This document shows positions 1 through 4,854 of a DNA stretch of 6,951 bases, one piece after another. The stretch covers positions 1-6,951 of the forward strand of contig CALESE010000082.1 in assembly GCA_937907205.1 (NCBI GenBank). The letters run 5' to 3'. Origin of the DNA: an uncultured Romboutsia sp. GTDB lineage: Bacteria > Bacillota > Clostridia > Peptostreptococcales > Peptostreptococcaceae. A program made the position numbers and the translations under genes. A model generated the notes under the pieces. That model had not been told where the DNA came from and made no database searches. It was given only the letters and a program-made list of their open reading frames with translations. How positions within the stretch are numbered: the first letter of the stretch is position 1; each line of letters opens with the position of its first letter.

Positions 1-17
1 TCATAAAGAGTATTGAC

Positions 18-49
18 AAAAATAAAAAAGCGTAGACTTTGTCTACGCT
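18..49 (-). terminator. Rho-independent terminator of the permease / unknown-protein unit
   Basis: A perfect 9-bp inverted repeat (AGCGTAGAC at 29-37, GTCTACGCT at 41-49) encloses a 3-base loop. Read on the minus strand, the stem is followed by a T-rich tract, TTTTT-A-TTTTT (28-18). This is the usual layout of an intrinsic terminator. It lies about 20 bases past the stop codon of the 153-residue protein, so it ends the minus-strand unit. It has no T tract in the plus direction. Confidence 0.87.
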
Positions 50-52
50 CTG

Positions 53-78
53 AAAATAGCTTAATAAGCTATTTTTTT
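53..78 (+). terminator. Possible plus-strand terminator overlapping the end of the unknown gene
   Basis: AAAATAGC (53-60) pairs with GCTATTTT (68-75) around a 7-base loop; the inner bases TTA/TAA can pair further. On the plus strand the hairpin runs into a T tract at 72-78, so it could stop transcription entering from a gene left of the window. The stop codon of the minus-strand gene (69-71) lies inside the right arm. The stem is mostly A/T and weak. On the minus strand it may only add a first hairpin before the strong terminator at 18-49. Confidence 0.4.
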
Positions 79-530
79 AATTCTTTAGAATTTATTTTAC
101 TATTTTCTATTTCTTGTAATATATCGTTTAATTCTTTATCTAATCTAATAAAATCTTCAGAATTTACATTATAATTTAAAAATAAATTTTCTAAGTTAGA
201 TGCTGCAAGATTTATCTTATTAGTTGCATTTAAAAATAAATTAAAATTTCTACTATTCATAGCATTATGAAATTTTATTAAATCTTTTTCTATAAACTCA
301 ACAATTTTGTGTTCATTTATAAATGTACCTTGAGGTATAGGGTAAGGTTTGATTCTTTGTAGGAAATATTTATTTTTAGCATTAATATTATAGGTATATG
401 AAACCTCTATATTATTTTCTAAATTAAATTTTATAAAATATAAAATACCTCTTACTTTTTTTATTTCAGAAGCACCTATTTGACGAAGCAATATTTCTAT
501 CGTATCACCTTTGGTAGTATTTGTATTCAA
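69..530 (-). CDS. Hypothetical protein, 153 aa, second gene of the permease unit
   Basis: I do not recognise this protein and assign no function. It starts at TTG (530-528). An in-frame stop lies six codons upstream (548-546), there is no ATG, GTG or other TTG between, and the next in-frame Met is residue 91, so TTG is the only reasonable start. There is no signal peptide, membrane segment or cysteine, so it is probably cytosolic. Residues 25-65 look beta-rich (a GILYFIKF stretch, then NNIEVSYTYNI) and end in a proline-containing PYPIPQG turn. Residues 70-150 look mainly helical, with a charged, Glu/Lys-rich end that may form a helical hairpin or short coiled coil. It begins 26 bases after the permease stop with no terminator between, so the two are probably co-transcribed. 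A regulatory or accessory role for the permease is only a guess from position. Codon use matches the neighbours. Confidence 0.75.
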   Translation of the reverse strand: MNTNTTKGDTIEILLRQIGASEIKKVRGILYFIKFNLENNIEVSYTYNINAKNKYFLQRIKPYPIPQGTFINEHKIVEFIEKDLIKFHNAMNSRNFNLFLNATNKINLAASNLENLFLNYNVNSEDFIRLDKELNDILQEIENSKINSKELKK

Positions 531-540
531 ATTTATACAA

Positions 541-547
541 CCCCTTT
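541..547 (-). promoter_or_regulatory. Ribosome binding site supporting a TTG start
   Basis: On the minus strand AAAGGGG (547-541) stands 10 bases before the TTG at 530-528. The spacing is at the long end of normal. A second TTG at 540-538 directly abuts the G run but is out of frame and too close. This site, with the in-frame stop at 548-546, decides the start of the 153-residue protein. Confidence 0.6.
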
Positions 548-556
548 ATATATTAA

Positions 557-1822
557 TTAAAACATTACTAATAAATAGACAGTAGATATAAGTATAGATA
601 AAATCATTAAAGGAAAACCAAATTTAAAATACTCTTTAAAACTTAAAGGATAACCGTGTTTTTCTCCAATGCTAGCAAGTACTATATTAGCTGATGCTCC
701 TACTAATGTTCCATTCCCTCCAAGACAGGCACCAAGTGATACAGCCCACCATAAGGGTTCTATATTTAAACCTTGAGTTTCCATTGTAAGTATAAGAGGT
801 ATAAGTGTAGCTACAAATGGTATATTATCTAAGAAAGATGATACTATGGCAGATAACCAAAGTATTATAAGCATAGTAAGAACAAGGTGTCCATCTGTTG
901 CATCAATAAGAAATGTAGCTAACTTATTAATTAAACCTACTTCCTCTAAACCTCCAACTATTACAAATAAACCGGTAAAAAATAATATTGTAGACCACTC
1001 GACACTTGATAGTATCTCATCAATATCTTGTTTACCTATAAGTAACATAATTGTAGCTCCAGTTAAAGCAATAATACATGAGTCTAAGTTTAATTTATTA
1101 TGAATCATAAATCCTAACAATATAAAAGCCATTACAATGATGCTTTTTATAAGTAATGATTTATCTTTAATAGATTTTTTTTCATCTAATTTTAATATGT
1201 TTCTAGCGCAATTTTTATCAATAGTTAACGTATCTTTAAATAAAAATTTAAAACAAATAATCATTATAAGTAATAATATAACTACAATTGGACCTAAATT
1301 TATCAAAAAGTCTATAAAACTAAGATTAGCAGCACTACCAATCATAATATTTGGTGGATCTCCAATTAATGTTGCGGTACCACCTATATTTGATGCTATT
1401 ATTTGAGTAATTAAAAAAGGAATAGGATTAATTTTAAGTATGCTTGTTATGACAATAGTCATAGGTCCTATCAATAGTACAGTAGTTACATTATCTAAAA
1501 ATGCAGACAAAATGGCTGTAATAAATACAAAGCTTATCATAATTTTCCAAGAGTCACCATTTGTTTTTTTTGCAGTCCAAATTGCAATATATTCGAATAG
1601 ACCTGAGTTTTTGACAACTGCAACAAATAACATCATACCAATTAACACACCTATTGTATTAAAATCAATATAACTTAATCCAGACTCAAGAGGAATTATT
1701 TTAAATAAAATCATTAAAAGAGATCCCAAAAGTGATGCTACACATCGATTAACTTTTTCTGAAATAATAGCTACCATAACTAATAAAAAAATTAACGTAG
1801 CTATTATTTGTTCAGTTCCCAA
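557..1822 (-). CDS. ArsB/NhaD-type (ion transporter superfamily) membrane permease
   Basis: This is an integral membrane transporter of 421 residues with about ten to twelve hydrophobic segments and the internal repeat typical of the ArsB / NhaD / P-protein branch. The first half carries SAFLDNVTT (106-114) and, later, NIGGTATLIGDPPNIMIG (145-162). The second half carries the matching SSFLDNIPF (328-336) and CLGGNGTLVGASANIVLA (366-383). These paired Asp-Asn and Gly-rich Asn motifs are characteristic of re-entrant, substrate-binding regions in the superfamily. A charged linker at about 195-225 separates the halves. Relatives move arsenite/antimonite, sodium in exchange for protons, or anions and carboxylates. 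The sequence does not tell which, and no arsR, arsA, arsC or arsD gene lies beside it, so arsenic resistance should not be assumed. The start is TTG (1822-1820); a stop codon at 1831-1829 excludes a longer form and the next Met is residue 16. The length is normal for the family. The gene for a 153-residue unknown protein follows on the same strand. Confidence 0.88.
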   Translation of the reverse strand: MGTEQIIATLIFLLVMVAIISEKVNRCVASLLGSLLMILFKIIPLESGLSYIDFNTIGVLIGMMLFVAVVKNSGLFEYIAIWTAKKTNGDSWKIMISFVFITAILSAFLDNVTTVLLIGPMTIVITSILKINPIPFLITQIIASNIGGTATLIGDPPNIMIGSAANLSFIDFLINLGPIVVILLLIMIICFKFLFKDTLTIDKNCARNILKLDEKKSIKDKSLLIKSIIVMAFILLGFMIHNKLNLDSCIIALTGATIMLLIGKQDIDEILSSVEWSTILFFTGLFVIVGGLEEVGLINKLATFLIDATDGHLVLTMLIILWLSAIVSSFLDNIPFVATLIPLILTMETQGLNIEPLWWAVSLGACLGGNGTLVGASANIVLASIGEKHGYPLSFKEYFKFGFPLMILSILISTVYLLVMF

Positions 1823-1831
1823 TATAATCTA

Positions 1832-1837
1832 CCCCCT
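1832..1837 (-). promoter_or_regulatory. Ribosome binding site fixing the permease TTG start
   Basis: On the minus strand AGGGGG (1837-1832) stands 9 bases upstream of the TTG at 1822-1820. Only two codons separate that TTG from an in-frame TAG. The next in-frame Met (residue 16) would remove half of the first hydrophobic segment and has no comparable site. The TTG is therefore the preferred start. Confidence 0.65.
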
Positions 1838-2032
1838 ATCATATAGTATTTAAAAAATAAATTTTGTAACAATTTTAATTTAAAATATATAATTTTATAT
1901 TCCTTTAAAAATTAACTTATTACAAATATAGGTAAATAAAAAATTAATCATACAGGAAAAGGTTTCTAATAGTAAAATTTAATATTAAAAAATGAAAATT
2001 GCAATATAAAAAAAATATTATGCAAAAAAATA

Positions 2033-2061
2033 TTGAAAGTTATTTTAAATTGACATATAAT
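2033..2061 (+). promoter_or_regulatory. Sigma-A promoter of the amino-acid symporter
   Basis: TTGAAA at 2033-2038 matches five of six -35 bases, and TATAAT at 2056-2061 is a perfect -10. The spacer is exactly 17 bases. Transcription should begin near 2068, giving a leader of about 95 bases before the ATG at 2165. A perfect TTGACA at 2050-2055 directly abuts this -10 but has no fitting -10 of its own. Confidence 0.72.
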
Positions 2062-2164
2062 AGATTTAAATGAAATATTAAAATAATAGTTATTCATTAA
2101 TCTTTAATTTTAAAAAATTTAGTAATTAATTATATAAAAAATAAAATTTAAAGGGGGTAATAAT

Positions 2165-3586
2165 ATGGAAAAATTAAATAACTTAGTTATTGGTGTAAAT
2201 GATTTTATATGGACATACATATTAATATTAATGCTAATAGTATTAGGATTTTATTTTACAATTAGGACAAGATTTGTTCAGTTTAGGTATTTTAAAGAAA
2301 TGTTTATACTTTTAGGAGATGGAGCATCAAAAGACACAAATAAAGAAGGAAAAGTTTCTTCATTTCAAGCATTTTGTATAAGTACGGCTTCAAGAGTTGG
2401 GACAGGTAATATAGCAGGTATAGCACTTGCAGTTGTTGCAGGAGGACCAGGATCAATATTTTGGATGTGGCTTATAGCTTTAATTGGATCTGCATCAAGC
2501 TTTGTAGAAAGTACATTAGCGCAAATTTTCAAAGTAAAAGATGGAAATACATTTAGAGGTGGTCCAGCTTATTACATGGAAAAAGGTTTAAATAAAAAAT
2601 GGATGGGAATAACATTCTCAATACTGATAACTATTTGCTTTGGATTTGTATTTAATGCAGTTCAGGCAAATACAGTTGCAGGTGCTTTTAGTAATGCATT
2701 TGGAATAAATAAATTAGCAATGGGTATTGTTCTTGCAATTTTAACAGGACTTGTAATATTTGGAGGAGTTCAAAGAATAGCTAAGGTGTCTGAAATAATA
2801 GTACCAGTTCTTGCAGGATTATATATATTAGTAGCAATATTTATAGTAGTTACGAATATAGGACAATTACCAGGAATATTAAAAATGATATTTGAAAGCG
2901 CATTTGACTTTAGAAGTGTTTCTATGGGTACTATGGGGGCTATTATGCTAACAGGTATTAAAAGAGGATTATTTTCTAATGAAGCAGGTATGGGTAGTGC
3001 ACCAAATGCAGCAGCTACAGCAGATGTAACTCATCCTGTTAAGCAAGGTTTAATACAAACTTTAGGTGTGTTTACAGATACAATAGTTATATGTAGTTGT
3101 ACAGCATTTATAATACTTTTATACCCAGAATATCAATCAACAGGACTTAATGGTATAGAATTAACTCAAGCTGCTCTTACTTCTCATATAGGATCTATAG
3201 GTTCTATATTTATAGCTATATGCATATTTTTATTTGCATTTAGTTCAATAGTAGGAAATTACTACTATGGTCAATCGAATATAGAATTTATGAGTGAAAA
3301 TAAAACCATTTTAAATATATTTAGAGCGGGTGTAGTAGTTATGGTTTTATTTGGTTCATTAACTCAAATGAATATAGTTTGGAATTTAGCAGACGTATTT
3401 ATGGGACTTATGGCAATAATAAACTTAATAGCTATAGTTCTTTTAGGAAAATATGCTTTTATGGCTTTAGATGATTACACTAATCAAAAGAAAGCTGGAA
3501 TAAAAGATCCTATATTTAAAGCATCAAATATAAAAGGACTTGAAAATATAGAATGTTGGAATGATAATTCTGAACAAGCTGCATAA
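2165..3586 (+). CDS. Sodium:alanine symporter family (AGCS) amino-acid transporter
   Basis: This protein imports a small neutral amino acid, typically alanine or glycine and in some relatives glutamine, together with sodium across the cell membrane. The 473 residues have about ten or eleven hydrophobic segments. The N-terminal part shows the family pattern of one segment (13-33) followed by a short amphipathic stretch with TRFVQFRYF (35-43). Conserved blocks follow: ASRVGTGNIAGIALA (75-89), GGPGSIFWMW (93-102), which is a near match to the PROSITE AGCS signature, RGGPAYYMEKGL (131-142), and KRGLFSNEAGMGSAPNAAA (266-284). The cytosolic tail (about 435-473) is hydrophilic. The ATG follows AAGGGGG (2151-2157) by 7 bases. 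The gene has its own sigma-A promoter and a strong terminator, so it is probably monocistronic. The length is typical of the family. The family assignment is firm; the exact substrate cannot be read from the sequence. Confidence 0.95.
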   Translation: MEKLNNLVIGVNDFIWTYILILMLIVLGFYFTIRTRFVQFRYFKEMFILLGDGASKDTNKEGKVSSFQAFCISTASRVGTGNIAGIALAVVAGGPGSIFWMWLIALIGSASSFVESTLAQIFKVKDGNTFRGGPAYYMEKGLNKKWMGITFSILITICFGFVFNAVQANTVAGAFSNAFGINKLAMGIVLAILTGLVIFGGVQRIAKVSEIIVPVLAGLYILVAIFIVVTNIGQLPGILKMIFESAFDFRSVSMGTMGAIMLTGIKRGLFSNEAGMGSAPNAAATADVTHPVKQGLIQTLGVFTDTIVICSCTAFIILLYPEYQSTGLNGIELTQAALTSHIGSIGSIFIAICIFLFAFSSIVGNYYYGQSNIEFMSENKTILNIFRAGVVVMVLFGSLTQMNIVWNLADVFMGLMAIINLIAIVLLGKYAFMALDDYTNQKKAGIKDPIFKASNIKGLENIECWNDNSEQAA

Positions 3587-3589
3587 AGT

Positions 3590-3630
3590 AAAATACCTCA
3601 ACTAGTGAAGTTGAGGTATTTTATTTTTTA
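3590..3630 (+). terminator. Strong Rho-independent terminator after the symporter gene
   Basis: A perfect 14-bp stem (AAAATACCTCAACT at 3590-3603, AGTTGAGGTATTTT at 3609-3622) encloses a 5-base loop. An A and a run of six T (3624-3629) follow. It begins 4 bases after the TAA stop at 3584-3586. It should isolate the symporter transcript from the dehydrogenase downstream. Confidence 0.92.
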
Positions 3631-3631
3631 T

Positions 3632-3658
3632 ACATATAATTATTTTTAAATTATATGT
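3632..3658. repeat. Perfect 10-bp inverted repeat upstream of the dehydrogenase; possible operator
   Basis: ACATATAATT (3632-3641) and its exact reverse complement AATTATATGT (3649-3658) are separated by 7 bases. No T tract follows, so it does not look like a terminator. The arm centres are 17 bases apart. It lies between the symporter terminator and the dehydrogenase start, and its right arm overlaps the best promoter candidate, as a repressor operator would. It does not match the Rex consensus often seen before alcohol dehydrogenases of clostridia. Each arm has only one C or G, so chance is possible. Confidence 0.4.
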
Positions 3659-3689
3659 TATTATAATATTTGTGTAAAATTAATATAAT
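3656..3689 (+). promoter_or_regulatory. Candidate promoter elements for the dehydrogenase-recQ unit
   Basis: Three -10-like elements lie here: an extended -10 (TG at 3656-3657, one base, TATTAT at 3659-3664), an overlapping TATAAT at 3662-3667, and another TATAAT at 3684-3689. None has a convincing -35 at 16-18 bases. The extended -10 is preferred because such promoters can work without a -35. The last one would give a very short leader with the AAGGAG (3701-3706) close to the RNA 5' end. Confidence 0.35.
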
Positions 3690-3713
3690 TGATTTAAATT
3701 AAGGAGTGAACTT

Positions 3714-4832
3714 ATGATAAATTATAAATATAATCTTCCAGTTGAAATAATCTTTAAATGTGGAGCAGTTAAAAGGATAGGAGAAATAATAAAAAATAAT
3801 AATTTTAAAAAAGGTATTTTAATTTGTAGTGAACGTTTTATAAAAAATGATCAAGCTAATGAATTTATAAGACACTCAAATAATATTATAGAAAAAATAC
3901 ATTTTGGAATAAGTGCTAATCCTACAATAGAAGATGTTGAGAATACAACAAAAGCTATAAAGGAAAGTAAAGCAGATTTTGTAGTGGCTATAGGTGGGGG
4001 GAGCATATTAGATTGTGCTAAAATTTCATCAAGTATGGTAGCTATGAATATAGATATAAAAAGTTTTTTAGATAATAAAGTAGAAATAAATAAATCTATT
4101 CCATTGATAGCAATACCAACAACAGCAGGTACAGGAAGTGAAGTAACAAGTGTTTCTGTTATAAGCGATAAATTAACAGAAGATAAATTTCCTATAAAAT
4201 CAAATTATCTACTTCCTAAAGTTGCAATTATAGACCCAGAATTAACATTAAGTGTTCCTAAAAGTATAACTGCAAGTTCTGGAATTGACGTATTATCACA
4301 TGCACTTGAATCTTATTATAGTGTAAATAACAATCCAATATCAGATATATTAGCAATAGAGGCTATTAAATTGGTTATGAATAACTTAGAAAAAGTTATA
4401 TTAGATGGTGAAAACCTAAAATATAGAGAAAATATGTGCCAGGCATCATTATTAGCAGGAATGGCTTTTTCAGTAACTGGAACAGCTGCTTGTCATGGGA
4501 TATCATATCCATTAACAAGTAAGTACAATATACCTCATGGAGAGGCATGTGGACTTACTCAAGATAAAGTATTACTGTTAAATTCAAGTGTAGAATTTGA
4601 TAGAATAGATAAATTAAGCAAATCTATTGGATATAAAAATGTAGAAGAGTTTGCAAAGGATATATATAAGCTAAAAGAAAAAATAGGTTTAGCTAATAAA
4701 TTAAGAGATTATAATATAAAAGAAAATGATTTGGAAAAAATAGCAAGTTTATGTACATCTCCAAATATATTATCAAATCCATATAAATTCAATAAAGATA
4801 AGATTTTAAATTTACTGGAAAGTATTTATTAA
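3714..4832 (+). CDS. Iron-containing alcohol dehydrogenase (group III, FucO/butanol-dehydrogenase type)
   Basis: This is a cytosolic, metal-dependent NAD(P)H oxidoreductase that interconverts an aldehyde and an alcohol. Its 372 residues match the family length. The N-terminal Rossmann-like domain shows GGGSILDCAK (94-103) and PTTAGTGSEV (135-144), which bind the cofactor. The C-terminal helical domain carries all four metal ligands: Asp192, His196, His261 and His275. The +4 and +14 spacings within the two ligand pairs equal those in E. coli FucO (Asp196, His200, His263, His277). Glu40 falls where FucO has Asp39, a residue that discriminates against NADPH, so NADH preference is a reasonable inference. 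The substrate is unknown: butanol, lactaldehyde, propanediol and phosphonoacetaldehyde enzymes share this fold, and the neighbours give no hint. The ATG follows AAGGAG (3701-3706) by 7 bases. recQ starts 22 bases after its stop with no terminator between. Confidence 0.93.
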   Translation: MINYKYNLPVEIIFKCGAVKRIGEIIKNNNFKKGILICSERFIKNDQANEFIRHSNNIIEKIHFGISANPTIEDVENTTKAIKESKADFVVAIGGGSILDCAKISSSMVAMNIDIKSFLDNKVEINKSIPLIAIPTTAGTGSEVTSVSVISDKLTEDKFPIKSNYLLPKVAIIDPELTLSVPKSITASSGIDVLSHALESYYSVNNNPISDILAIEAIKLVMNNLEKVILDGENLKYRENMCQASLLAGMAFSVTGTAACHGISYPLTSKYNIPHGEACGLTQDKVLLLNSSVEFDRIDKLSKSIGYKNVEEFAKDIYKLKEKIGLANKLRDYNIKENDLEKIASLCTSPNILSNPYKFNKDKILNLLESIY

Positions 4833-4854
4833 AATTAAAGTAAGGAGCATACAA

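Larger units (their letters stand above)
1823..2164. other. Divergent intergenic region between permease and symporter genes
   Basis: This 342-base stretch is very A/T-rich and has no coding potential on either strand. It must hold the promoters of both divergent units. The plus-strand promoter is clear at 2033-2061. The minus-strand promoter is not: TATAAA at 1899-1894 is a plausible -10, but no good -35 stands 16-18 bases before it. An imperfect inverted repeat (TTGCAATAT 1999-2007 with ATATTATGCAA 2015-2025) lies just upstream of the plus-strand -35. Two 15-mers, at 1860-1874 and 2106-2120, each match 12 of 15 bases of the CodY consensus, one in each leader, but this composition makes chance matches likely. 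I see no riboswitch or RNA gene. Confidence 0.6.

Noticed and set aside
13..18. TTGACA-like -35 at the left edge
   Set aside because: The bases 16-18 downstream fall in the terminator stem and no TATAAT-like element is present.
846..1673. Three plus-strand open frames of 77-89 codons (846-1103, 1137-1406, 1440-1673)
   Set aside because: They lie wholly antisense to the permease, whose conserved motifs prove the minus frame. Their translations show no domain character and they lack ribosome binding sites. They are shadows of the real gene.
557..1822. Calling the permease an arsenite efflux pump (arsB)
   Set aside because: The motifs fit the whole ArsB/NhaD superfamily, and no arsR, arsA, arsC or arsD gene is adjacent. 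The substrate is left open.
2050..2055. Perfect TTGACA as a second -35 for the symporter
   Set aside because: At 17 bases the downstream hexamer is AAATAT, a poor -10. The TATAAT directly next to it belongs to the better promoter with TTGAAA at 2033.
2068..2164. Riboswitch (glycine or other) in the symporter leader
   Set aside because: The leader is almost all A and T before the ribosome binding site. It lacks the conserved G/C-containing helices of glycine, T-box or other known riboswitches.
3632..3658. Rex (redox repressor) operator before the alcohol dehydrogenase
   Set aside because: The arms read ACATATAATT / AATTATATGT, without the TTGTTAA / TTAACAA halves of the Rex consensus. It is kept only as an unassigned palindrome.
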